Shown here: positions 23,443-30,521 of the stretch, in pieces
How the letters are laid out: each line of letters opens with the position of its first letter
Position numbering within the stretch: the stretch's first letter is position 1
Source: CAZGKX01 sp964525945
GTDB taxonomy: Bacteria; Pseudomonadota; Gammaproteobacteria; Legionellales; Legionellaceae
DNA length: 30,521 bases
NCBI GenBank assembly: GCA_964525945.1
Contig: CAZGKX010000028.1
Span: forward strand, 1-30,521
Reading direction: 5' to 3'
Translations under genes and position numbers: made by a program
Notes under the pieces: model-generated
What the model was told of the DNA's origin: nothing
What the model saw: the letters and a program-made list of their open reading frames with translations, nothing else
The model's database searches: none

Positions 23443-25483
23443 ATGACTGTTGTAAACGATTTTATCCAAAAGCTACAGAATGCTACAAAGAACGAACCCT
23501 TTCTCCAAAAATTTTGGGGAGATTATTCTAGCAATGAAGGTATACCTTCATTTCAAACTATTTTGAATAAATACGCTGAGTATTACAGGCATTTGTCTCC
23601 ACCACAAAAAGAAGAAATGTCTAAAATATTTTGGGAACAAATTAGAGCCATAGGCGGTACTCCAATTATAGAAGATCATATAGGTTCAGCGCTGGAATGC
23701 GAGGTTTATTTTTTATTGCAAAAAGATGAACTTGCTGAAAGTGAGGAGGTCCCTGGCACTAAAAAAGACCTATATCTCCAGGGTGATTTTCATGGTTATG
23801 GCGCAGTAGATGGTAGGCAGATACTATTAGAACTTGGAGATACTGGAATAATGATGCGTCGCGATCAGATACCAAGAGATTCCATTTTAACGTATCGCTA
23901 TATCCAAGTAGAACCTAGCTATTTAGGTAAAAAGCCAGAGCACCAACTTGTGCCATTTTTTAAAGACAGTGAAGAATCTGCCCCCTTGAGTAGGAATATA
24001 GAAGAATATCCTGTCATACCGCAAATTGGATGTGACGATGAATACAGTACTCATACATCACCCTATCCTGGCTTTTATCACCCAGAAAAAATATTGCGTG
24101 TAAGTGCTGATTCAGAGCATGCGCATATCCAAAGCCAGCGAATTGACTGGCCTGACCTGCTAAACACAAAAACGACCAGCCCTGTAAAACATTTTGTTTA
24201 TCATGATACGATGTATTCGGATCATGATGGTAATCTACATCATAGTGAAACACCGGTGACAGCGGAATATAACGATGATTTATATTATTCCGGGTATGAC
24301 CTTGAATTAATGTCATCTTTACTAGAAGGCGACATTAGTCATGCAGAAAATGGCAAAATTTATTTATCTGAAAGACCTAAAGCATATTTTGTCAAAGGAA
24401 TGGAGCAAGCTATATTCTTACCCGAAGATATGGATTTAACAAATTTAAAAGAAAAAATAATAGATCTTAATTTTAAAAAAGCTGTTTTAGATATTGCATC
24501 AAAAGCCGGCCATATTTCACCCTATGCTAATTTTACTCGTGCCATCAATGTATTTAAACCTGTTTCAGGTCAAATAGATGACATCATCGTAATCAATGAC
24601 GGAGTGCCTTATTTAATGACAGGCATTTTGGATCATTTTGAAAAAATGGTGATGGCGAATGAAAATAAACTATCGCCTAACACGGCTTTTGTATTTATTA
24701 ACGCTATGCCTGGATTAAAAGACACATTATCTCGCGATGCTGCTGAAGCCTTCGATAATGACCCACGTGCTAAATTAGACGGCATGGGAGTCCGACTTAT
24801 TGACTATGAATATGGAATTGATCAGTACNNNNNNNNNNATTACTCCTCAAACCCATATAGTTGAGCACTTAGCTGATTTTATAGCTAATAAATTACTTCC
24901 CGAATTGAACAAGAACGGAATAGATATTCCTAAAGATCCAAATCATCGCGTGATGGTAGGATCGAGTTTAAGCGGAACAGCAAGTATCTACATCCGATCA
25001 AAACATCCAAATCTTTTTGGTGCTGTTATCGCGCAATCGCCGTCGCCTAGTAATAGCGCCATTTTACGAGATATGATAAAGACAGAGCCCTTTCACGCAC
25101 AACCAAGAACTGATATACATCTGAGCTGCGGATTTTTTGAACAGCCAGGTTATGCTGACAATACCAATTTACTATATGCCAATGAACTATCTCAAAAGCT
25201 ACATATACCGTTACAACCCGGCGCACATGGGCATCAATTTCTGGCGTGGAATGAACAGTTAGAACAATCGTTACCAACTACACTAACGAAAAAAATAGAG
25301 CCCTCGTCCCTAGAAGCTGCTCGAAAAATAAATCAACGATATAAGCTTGCTTTAAAAGAAGATGTCAATGTTAATGAAGCCTCATCGAAAGCAGCTGTTA
25401 TTGAAGGAGATCTTGTAGTGGGAGAACATAAAGCACCTACGCCGTATCAAATGACACTAAAACCTTCAGGCGATAAACACTGA
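23443..25483 (+). CDS. Large Fes-like (enterochelin esterase family) hydrolase, split by an assembly gap
   Basis: One gene read on both sides of the N gap: 462 codons before and 214 after. The right part joins in frame if the true gap is a multiple of three. The N-terminal region has FWEQIRAIGGTPIIE (residues 63-77) and a LYLQGDFHGYG strand, resembling the Fes/IroD N-terminal domain. The right part has the nucleophile elbow GSSLSG (Ser 43 of that part), a SCGFFEQ strand and the catalytic-His motif GAHGHQFLAW (H132), the order of Fes-type alpha/beta hydrolases. At about 680 residues it is far longer than Fes (about 400), with an extra middle region (about 200-400) of unknown nature. No signal peptide. 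ATG 23443 is preferred over GTG 23431; neither has a clear ribosome binding site. Substrate unknown; no siderophore genes are nearby. Confidence 0.75.
24829..24838. other. Assembly gap (10 N) inside the Fes-like hydrolase gene
   Basis: Ten N residues. The frames on either side differ by one base with exactly ten N, but agree if the true gap length is divisible by three. The protein sequence reads sensibly across it (DYEYGIDQY then ITPQTH). The gap is therefore a placeholder and there is no evidence for a real frameshift. Confidence 0.95.
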
Positions 25484-25493
25484 ATACTTACCC

Positions 25494-25769
25494 TCATTTT
25501 TTGATTTTACTTCGGTCGACATTTTCAGAAAATTTAGCATAATTTTCAACCGCATTTCCAAGCGGATACTCTTGAGGAAAACTATCTTGTCCCTTCGTTA
25601 TTGTGTTTGATGAGCCATCCGTAGATAAAACGAGATAATGGGTAATTGAATCGTTCACCATTTGAGCCGTTATGTTTATTTCAGGATTATATTCTAAAAC
25701 TTATCTAATAATAGATTAACAGTCTTGCTCTGAAATTAACAATGACGTATTCACAATAATTTCCAATGT
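25494..25769 (-). pseudogene. Coding-like remnant continuing the aroE-paralogue frame through stops
   Basis: After the TAA at 25770-25772 the same reading frame continues for about 91 codons to a TGA at 25494-25496. It is interrupted only by TAA at 25716-25718 and at 25701-25703. The stretch reads like protein: TLEIIVNTSLLISEQDC, then VLEYNPEINIT, THYLVLSTDG and FPQEYPLGNAVENYAKFSENVD. All three TAA codons would become Gln (CAA) by one transition. Other genes here end normally in TAA, so decay of a gene fused to, or following, the aroE paralogue is the likely explanation. The original gene may have begun at the internal ATG 25814 (MNIHNVKINP). Family not recognised. Confidence 0.55.
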
Positions 25770-26819
25770 TTAAGATAGATGTAGTGGATTAATTTTTACG
25801 TTATGTATGTTCATGTCTTCGTTGGTCTCGTTTCTTTTAAAAAAGTAAGTCGATCGATATTTTACGTGCATATCATCCTGAGCATATGATTTACATCGAC
25901 CAGAAAGCTGTTCGTTTTCAACAAATTTTTTGGGTATAACAAAATCTCCGCGATTTGTAAAACCGGCAGAAGTCAGCCTAATGATATGTTCTCGTAACAT
26001 CGGTGTAACATCTGGCCGCACCCCAAACCAATCTTCAAATCCCGGCACTGCCTGATGAAGCAACATATCCAACCCATCAATAATTGGGTTGCCACGAGCC
26101 ATAGCTTGCACCAAAAGTTGTGTTATCAGCGGCTTATAGACAATATCAATCACTATCGCTTGTGTTGGTAACAAGCTCAAATCCAGATCCAGTGGTTCTT
26201 GTCCTGCCATACCAAGACTGGTTGTATTAACCAGCATGTGACTATCTTTTAATGCCTCATGCCTTTTTTCCCAAGGTAAAACTTGGATTGATTGCTCAAA
26301 TATCTTTTGGACATCAAGAGCACGGCTCAAAGTGCGATTGATCAGAATGATTTTTTCAACTCCCTCTCTCACTAAACCAGCACAAACTCCTCGACTGCCT
26401 CCACCAGCACCCAGTACCACAACTTGTTTACCTTTAAAATTATATTCTTTACCTACAACAGGTGACTGATAGATGCTTTGAATAAACCCATAGGAATCTG
26501 TATTTTGACCATGGATTATTCCATTTTTTATACTAATGGTATTAATGGCAGATACCAATCGAGAAAACGAGTCCGTACTCTCCACCAATGCAAAAGCGTC
26601 TTGTTTATACGGCATGGCGATATTACAACCTGCGTATCCACGATCACGTAAAAATCGTATTAATCTCGCAAAATTTTCTTCCGACACTTCTATAGGATGG
26701 TAGGTCCCATGAATTTTATACTGTTTTAACCAAAAGGCATGAATATAAGGCGACCAGCTATACCGAATTGTTTTGCCAACCACAACTGCTCGTAATATTT
26801 CCTCTGATTTTGTTACCAT
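25770..26819 (-). CDS. Shikimate/quinate 5-dehydrogenase paralogue with C-terminal extension
   Basis: A 349-residue member of the AroE family, which reduces 3-dehydroshikimate with NAD(P)H. The substrate-binding SWS (21-23), the catalytic K72 in CNIAMPYKQ, the catalytic D108 in NTDSYGF, the dinucleotide loop GAGGGSRG (137-144), NTTSLGM (198-204) and DGLDMLLHQA (248-257) are all intact. The family core ends near residue 285, so the last 65 residues are an extension without known match, and the frame goes on past the TAA (see the remnant at 25494-25769). ATG 26819 is taken as start; a GTG six codons upstream is possible. Neither has a strong ribosome binding site. Its setting in an accessory region with no other pathway genes suggests a paralogue of the housekeeping aroE. 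Confidence 0.88.
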   Translation of the reverse strand: MVTKSEEILRAVVVGKTIRYSWSPYIHAFWLKQYKIHGTYHPIEVSEENFARLIRFLRDRGYAGCNIAMPYKQDAFALVESTDSFSRLVSAINTISIKNGIIHGQNTDSYGFIQSIYQSPVVGKEYNFKGKQVVVLGAGGGSRGVCAGLVREGVEKIILINRTLSRALDVQKIFEQSIQVLPWEKRHEALKDSHMLVNTTSLGMAGQEPLDLDLSLLPTQAIVIDIVYKPLITQLLVQAMARGNPIIDGLDMLLHQAVPGFEDWFGVRPDVTPMLREHIIRLTSAGFTNRGDFVIPKKFVENEQLSGRCKSYAQDDMHVKYRSTYFFKRNETNEDMNIHNVKINPLHLS

Positions 26820-27103
26820 AATAATATTTATAACCACACGATTGATTAATTTTAATTATAAACGAATTTTTTATGCGCATCTATTTTAAAATTAAAGCGA
26901 CATAAAATATCATTAATATGTCGTTATAACCCAATATTTTTACCAATGCGTTACCAATATCAAGCTGTTTTACAATTGCGGTGTTACACCCGTTCATAGT
27001 ATTTAAAAATCGGGTGTAAAATGATCGCCAATTAAGGTAAAGTCAATTTATTTGAATTGTTATCTCATCTACGCACGACATTAAATTTATTTTTGAAGAT
27101 AAA
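26820..27103. promoter_or_regulatory. AT-rich divergent region with two inverted repeats
   Basis: The 284 bases between the divergent aroE paralogue and the nucleosidase-like gene hold no gene. Two perfect inverted repeats stand out. CGACATA (26898-26904) pairs with TATGTCG (26917-26923). TTACACCCG (26984-26992) pairs with CGGGTGTAA (27011-27019) across 18 bases. A short direct repeat TTACCAAT occurs at about 26940 and 26951. No T-run follows the second repeat, so an operator or mobile-element scar is more likely than a terminator. Confidence 0.5.
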
Positions 27104-27913
27104 ATGAAACCAATTATTAAAAAACTAACCATCGTATTTTGTATTGTATTTGCAAGTATTTTCAATGCCGCGTGGAGTGCCGCAAAGCCAGCACTCTACG
27201 TTATTATCAGCCCTATGCCCGTTGAAGCTGAATATATCCGATCTAAAATGACCCATAAAACGGAAGTTCAAAAATTAGGGATTACCTATTTAATGGGGAA
27301 AATAAATGGCCGTGATGTTGTTTCTGTAATTAGTGGTTATGGCAAAGTTAATATAACAGCCGTCACTTCCCGACTCCTCGCTAGTTTTAAGCCTGATGCG
27401 ATGATTTTGGCAGAATCATCTGGCGCTGTTAATCAACGACTTAAAATTGGTGATGTCGTCGTGGGTACGCAATTATTTGATGCGGATTTTGGGGAGCTAA
27501 CAAAAACAGGCCCATCACTGCCCATTCTAATTGATAATCCAACCAATCATAAAAAAGAACCCATGATCTATAAAGCTGCTCCAGATCTAATCAATGTCGT
27601 AAAAAAATCAGGCAATATATTGGGTGACAAATATGACGTTATTTTTGGAGTCATTGCAGACAGTGATTTTTTACCCAATCCTGCATGGCAACTTGCGTTA
27701 CTACGTGAAAACAAAGTTCAAGCCATCGCTATGGATGGGGTTTCCGTCACTAAGTTAGGCTGGTTATTTCAGGTACCTACGATTGTATTTCATTGTATTG
27801 CTAATGTTGCTGGTCAGCCGATTAAAGACGCCGATACAGAATTATCTTCAAATAACATGAATCGATTGGTTGTTAAATTTATTAGTGACCTACCCATCGC
27901 TTCTAAAATTTGA
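27104..27913 (+). CDS. Secreted MTA/SAH nucleosidase-like protein (PNP_UDP superfamily), altered active site
   Basis: A 269-residue protein with a type I-like signal peptide (basic start, hydrophobic 9-20, AAWSAA near 22-27), so probably periplasmic or exported. The rest follows the MTAN fold: PMPVEAEY with E41 at the position of E. coli MTAN E12, SGYGKVN, SSGAVNQRLKIGDVVVG, then AMDGVSV and HCIANVAGQ. At the two C-terminal active-site positions the family's ribose-binding Glu174 is D211, and the catalytic-acid Asp197 is N234. Activity may therefore be changed or lost. Secreted members of this superfamily exist, for example plant storage proteins. Weak GAAG precedes the ATG. Confidence 0.75.
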   Translation: MKPIIKKLTIVFCIVFASIFNAAWSAAKPALYVIISPMPVEAEYIRSKMTHKTEVQKLGITYLMGKINGRDVVSVISGYGKVNITAVTSRLLASFKPDAMILAESSGAVNQRLKIGDVVVGTQLFDADFGELTKTGPSLPILIDNPTNHKKEPMIYKAAPDLINVVKKSGNILGDKYDVIFGVIADSDFLPNPAWQLALLRENKVQAIAMDGVSVTKLGWLFQVPTIVFHCIANVAGQPIKDADTELSSNNMNRLVVKFISDLPIASKI

Positions 27914-28120
27914 ATTGATGAAGATTCTGACTTGCCAGAATGACACAGTACAACGCATTTTATTCGATCCTTCATAAGGAAATGCGCAATTGACATCTCG
28001 TCCACTTCCAGAATGCTGATATAAGGTTATATCGCATGACTATTCAATACGGTATTCTCACCCTATTGATGTTAAAATTAGAATAGAAAATTAAATATCA
28101 ATTAATGATTAGGAAACTCA
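27914..28120. other. Intergenic region with short hairpin
   Basis: No gene is supported. A short perfect hairpin ATTCTG-ACTTGC-CAGAAT (around 27923-27940) lies just past the nucleosidase-like stop, with no T-run after it. The remainder is AT-rich; AGGA lies six bases ahead of the next ATG. Confidence 0.35.
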
Positions 28121-28594
28121 ATGTTACTTGCAGATTTTATTGAAATGCCAAGTCAAAATTGTACTCAAGTCATTTTAGTGAATGGGGTAAAGAACGTCAT
28201 TGATGTACTTTATAAAAATTCAGCACAAATAGTCGATGTAATACGAAGTTGTGAATGTCCAGCAAGTTACGTGCTGTATGATCTAGCGCAAAAAATGGCA
28301 TTACAAAATAGCGCGAATCAATTTACTTTACTGTATGAGTATCACTTAGACGAATTAGTAGACTTGTGTATTTGGTCTTGGTACGACTTACAACGATTCA
28401 TTCAAAATCAACCGAACTATTTAGAGAAAATCATGTCTAGCGTGATTGGAAATGAATCTTGTTGTCAAAGACTGATGAATGATGTGGCACATTCAGAAGA
28501 TATTATCCATTATATTAAAGAACTTGCTCCGGATTATGATCTTCCAGATCGATTTGCAAGTTTATCGGTATCCAGTGTGCCATTTAGATTGTAA
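28121..28594 (+). CDS. Hypothetical helical protein
   Basis: A 157-residue protein of no recognised family. It is acidic and leucine-rich, with mostly predicted helix and six cysteines spread along it. There is no signal peptide or membrane segment. AGGA is placed six bases ahead of the ATG, a good ribosome binding site. It is preceded by the nucleosidase-like gene with 207 bases between and followed by degraded DNA. A small cytoplasmic or translocated protein is equally possible. Confidence 0.6.
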   Translation: MLLADFIEMPSQNCTQVILVNGVKNVIDVLYKNSAQIVDVIRSCECPASYVLYDLAQKMALQNSANQFTLLYEYHLDELVDLCIWSWYDLQRFIQNQPNYLEKIMSSVIGNESCCQRLMNDVAHSEDIIHYIKELAPDYDLPDRFASLSVSSVPFRL

Positions 28595-28970
28595 AAAAGA
28601 AGCAGGTCAACGTTGTCTTAAACGATGAAATGAACAGGCGTGCATAAAAAAAATCAACTCTTTGCTTGAACGGCGCCCCAATTATTTACTGATCACTTCA
28701 AGATAATACTCGAGTGTTTTAGGGAAAAAGCGCGCTAGTTCAGAAATAATGTCGTTTGGCTTATATCGTCTCAAGCCATTAAACTCCGGTAGGCTGGGTA
28801 TATAGCTCTAGATCCTTATGCACCTCTTGACAAAGCATGAACTACGTAAGAGATCTCACTTTAATGTATATGTCAGTTGCCCCCATTGATATGTCGCATC
28901 GCCTTATTTAAATTGGCTTGAGCAGTATATCAACCTATTTGATCCCTAAGTCTCCTGATACCCTAGTTCT
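28595..28970. other. Degraded intergenic DNA with a minus-strand coding remnant
   Basis: This 376-base stretch holds no intact gene. On the minus strand a frame ending at TAA 28682-28684 is open for 41 codons (to TAG 28808-28810) and reads like protein, with LPEFNGLRRYKPNDIISE and ARFFPKTLEYYLEVISK. Upstream, a second frame (QEVHKDLELYTQP, about 28795-28840) would join it by one frameshift. Further up, stops occur in every frame. The remainder shows no recognisable signal. Confidence 0.4.
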
Positions 28971-29271
28971 TTATAAAATTTCCCATTGCCCACTTTTATT
29001 TGAACCGACACGCTTTAAACGCCCCTCATTTTTTAATTTATGAATTTGTTTTAATATGGCACGTTTGGTTATTCCAATAGCTTTTCCTAATTGTTCTGTA
29101 GTGATAAAAGGATCCTGTTGAATCAATTCAATAATTTGATTTTCTGTTTTTGGTGAACTTTCTGATGAACTTTCTGGTGAACTTTTTGGAGCTTCTACTT
29201 CATTAATCAATTTACGGTGAACTGTTACAGTAAACAAGCATCCATCCCGGTCATCGTTAAAGTCGATATCT
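28971..29271 (-). pseudogene. C-terminal fragment of an AlbA_2/RecG-like transcriptional regulator, cut by the IS3 element
   Basis: About 100 native codons remain. The first residues, DIDFNDDRDGCLFTVTVHRK, match the end of the ATPase-like domain in the regulator family with an N-terminal AlbA_2 (AAA_4) domain. A Ser/Glu-rich linker and a winged helix follow (IIELIQQDPFITTEQLGKAIGITKRAILKQIHKLKNEGRL...). The open frame continues into the IS for 23 more codons, which are foreign. The point where family-like sequence begins coincides with the IS end at 29272, so the element has removed or separated the N-terminal part. The fragment may still be translated but lacks its effector domain. Confidence 0.75.
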
Positions 29272-29334
29272 TGATCCTGCCCTGATTTGTCGGACACCCT
29301 GCTAAGAGAGTAAAATCTTAAGCAGAGGTGAAAA

Positions 29335-29634
29335 ATGAACAATAATGATTTAGAACAAAAAACAAACAGGAAGAAATATAGTCCTCAATTTAAAGATCAA
29401 GCATTAGAGCGCGCAGCCATAGAAGGCGTACCTCAAGTAGCAAAAGACCTTGGTTTAGCCGAATCGCTTTTATATTCGTGGCGTGCACAACAGAAGCAAG
29501 GAGGCAACTCGCTAGAAAACCAAAAACTTCAACAAGCGGAATTAGCTCGTTTGAAGCGAGAAAATACAAGGCTTGCTGAGGAGAACGCTTTCTTAAAAAA
29601 AGCCGCGGCGTACTTTGCCAAGGAATCCAAGTGA
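29335..29634 (+). CDS. IS3-family transposase OrfA
   Basis: A 99-residue DNA-binding subunit. A helix-turn-helix (about 14-55, KKYSPQFKDQALERAA ... VAKDLGLAESLLYSWR) is followed by a leucine-zipper-like helix (about 65-95, LARLKRENTRLAEENAFLKK). It has AGAGG a few bases before the ATG. Its stop TGA overlaps the GTG of orfB. The A7G run at 29595-29602 near its end allows a -1 shift into orfB to make the OrfAB transposase. Confidence 0.92.
   Translation: MNNNDLEQKTNRKKYSPQFKDQALERAAIEGVPQVAKDLGLAESLLYSWRAQQKQGGNSLENQKLQQAELARLKRENTRLAEENAFLKKAAAYFAKESK
29593..29602 (+). promoter_or_regulatory. Programmed -1 ribosomal frameshift site
   Basis: TTAAAAAAAG near the end of orfA. A -1 slip here moves ribosomes into the orfB frame, which is open from this point (reading SRGVLCQGIQVRYAMIK) across the orfA stop. 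This is the standard way IS3 elements make the fused transposase. Confidence 0.7.
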
Positions 29635-30491
29635 GGTACGCGATGATCAAGGAAGAAGCCAGTCAATTTCCATTGAGATTGATGTGTCGAATGCTATCTG
29701 TTTCAGTGAGTGGTTATTATGCATGGCGTGATCGTACACCATCCACTCGTAAACAAAGAAACCATGAGCTATTGGAAAAAATAAAAGCTATTTTTGACGA
29801 TGAAAAAGGCCGTTCTGGAGCTCCCCGGGTTACCAAGCGTTTAAATCAAGAAGGTGAGTCAGTCAGCAAACATCGTGTTGCTCGAATCATGCGAGAAAAT
29901 GGTTGGCGTGCAAAAGCTGCTAAAAAATTTAAGGCAACAACAAACAGTAATCACCAGTTACCTGTTGCTCCTAATTTGTTGCAGCAAAATTTTTTTGCCC
30001 AAAAACCCAATGAAAAATGGGTCAGTGATATCACTTATTGTTGGACAGAAGAAGGCTGGCTCTATCTAGCTGTTGTCATGGACTTGTATTCACGAAAAGT
30101 TGTGGGATGGGCCATGTCAGAGCGTATGACAAAGAAATTGGTCATAGATGCCTTACAGATGGCTATATGGAGTCGAAAGCCCCCTCGTGGACTCATCATT
30201 CACTCCGATCGTGGTAGCCAATACTGCTCGCATGAATATCAACAGATTTTAAAATTTCATAGTTTTGTGTGCAGTATGGGCAAACGGGGTGATTGTTATG
30301 ATAACGCCGCCATGGAAAGCTGGAATCACAGTTTCAAAGTAGAAGCCATTCATGGAGAACGATTTGCAACACGTGATTGTGTTAAAAAACATGTGTTCGA
30401 ATATATTGAAATTTATTACAATCGAAAACGACTTCATTCGATGCTGGGTTATAAATCACCTGCATCATTTGAGATCAAAAAAGTAGCTTAG
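29631..30491 (+). CDS. IS3-family transposase OrfB (DDE integrase core)
   Basis: A 286-residue catalytic part. The N-terminal HTH_21-type region (about 50-90, GRSGAPRVTKRLNQEG and KHRVARIMRENGWRAK) precedes an rve integrase core with all three acidic residues: Asp in VSDITYCW, Asp in IIHSDRGSQYCS and Glu in NAAMESWNHSFKVE. The C-terminal YYNRKRLHSMLGYKSPASFE is the family's closing motif. It appears intact. The reading frame overlaps orfA by four bases, and production as an OrfAB fusion is likely. Confidence 0.95.
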   Translation: MRYAMIKEEASQFPLRLMCRMLSVSVSGYYAWRDRTPSTRKQRNHELLEKIKAIFDDEKGRSGAPRVTKRLNQEGESVSKHRVARIMRENGWRAKAAKKFKATTNSNHQLPVAPNLLQQNFFAQKPNEKWVSDITYCWTEEGWLYLAVVMDLYSRKVVGWAMSERMTKKLVIDALQMAIWSRKPPRGLIIHSDRGSQYCSHEYQQILKFHSFVCSMGKRGDCYDNAAMESWNHSFKVEAIHGERFATRDCVKKHVFEYIEIYYNRKRLHSMLGYKSPASFEIKKVA

Positions 30492-30521
30492 CAATGTGTC
30501 CGATTTTATCGGGCAAGATCA

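Larger units (their letters stand above)
29272..30521 (+). mobile_element. Complete IS3-family insertion sequence
   Basis: A 1250-base element. The left end TGATCCTGCCCTGATTTG (from 29272) followed by TCGGACACCCTGCTAAG matches the reverse complement of the right end, TGATCTTGCCCGATAAAA then TCGGACACATTGCTAAG. This gives imperfect inverted repeats of about 35 bases that begin with TG and end with CA as in the IS3 family. Inside are orfA (29335-29634) and orfB (29631-30491) with a slippery site. The window stops exactly at the right end, so the right flank and any target duplication cannot be seen. It lies within a regulator gene. Confidence 0.9.

Noticed and set aside
24800..24864. Real frameshift in the Fes-like esterase
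   Set aside because: The apparent shift comes from the fixed ten-N placeholder; the protein reads continuously if the gap length is a multiple of three.
25494..25772. Reassignment of TAA to glutamine
   Set aside because: Many intact genes here (ychF, obgE, rplU, rpmA) end normally at TAA, so local gene decay is much more likely than a changed genetic code.
27814..28005. Minus-strand frame of 63 codons after the nucleosidase-like gene
   Set aside because: It overlaps that gene antisense and has no ribosome binding site or coding character.
1..30521. CRISPR array, rRNA genes or phage structural genes
   Set aside because: No regularly spaced repeats, rRNA sequence or phage-type genes were seen in the window.

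Overview
The window reads as a gammaproteobacterial chromosome segment, most likely from an intracellular or host-associated member of Legionellales or a relative. This assignment is inferred. It rests on the core blocks (rplY-pth-ychF, rplU-rpmA-obgE, uvrA), a eukaryotic-type protein kinase of effector style, a multi-membrane protein with an acidic C-terminal block, and an LPS operon containing a LicD protein. No ribosomal RNA or other decisive marker is present. Two runs of ten N (20852-20861 and 24829-24838) mark scaffold gaps, and each falls inside or between coding sequences.

Left part (1-22.7 kb, mostly core). A 950-residue protein joins an N-terminal GT-B-like domain, resembling arginine rhamnosyltransferases, to a complete Ser/Thr kinase domain. 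It sits behind a structured leader and a possible leader peptide. Convergent to it is a GluR0-like ligand-gated channel protein without a recognisable potassium filter. Next comes a leftward translation-related block (rplY, pth, ychF and a small unknown gene), then a rightward rplU-rpmA-obgE block with a promoter and a terminator hairpin. Beyond obgE, leftward, lie a CinA-family protein with an eroded C-terminal domain, a small lipoprotein and uvrA. They are followed by a membrane protein (possible secreted effector), a host-attachment-family protein with a small partner gene, and a tightly overlapping LPS operon (GT9 glycosyltransferase, O-antigen-ligase-like protein, LicD). Leftward again are the two E1 parts of a 2-oxoacid dehydrogenase and glutaryl-CoA dehydrogenase, which together suggest 2-oxoadipate to crotonyl-CoA catabolism. 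A YqhA-family membrane protein and tRNA-Pro(GGG) close the core part.

Right part (22.75 kb to the end, accessory). The sequence becomes visibly A+T-richer immediately after the tRNA gene. It carries a truncated ISL3 transposase, a large Fes-like esterase split by an assembly gap, and a shikimate dehydrogenase paralogue whose reading frame continues through three TAA codons. It also carries a secreted MTA/SAH-nucleosidase-like protein with two altered catalytic positions, an unknown helical protein and degraded gene remnants. The window ends exactly at the right end of a complete IS3-family element (29272-30521), which has interrupted an AlbA_2-type regulator gene. Ending on a repeat suggests a contig boundary.

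The most notable loci are the glycosyltransferase-kinase fusion at the left end, the atypical ionotropic-receptor homologue, the E1-GcdH catabolic unit, and the decaying accessory island downstream of tRNA-Pro.
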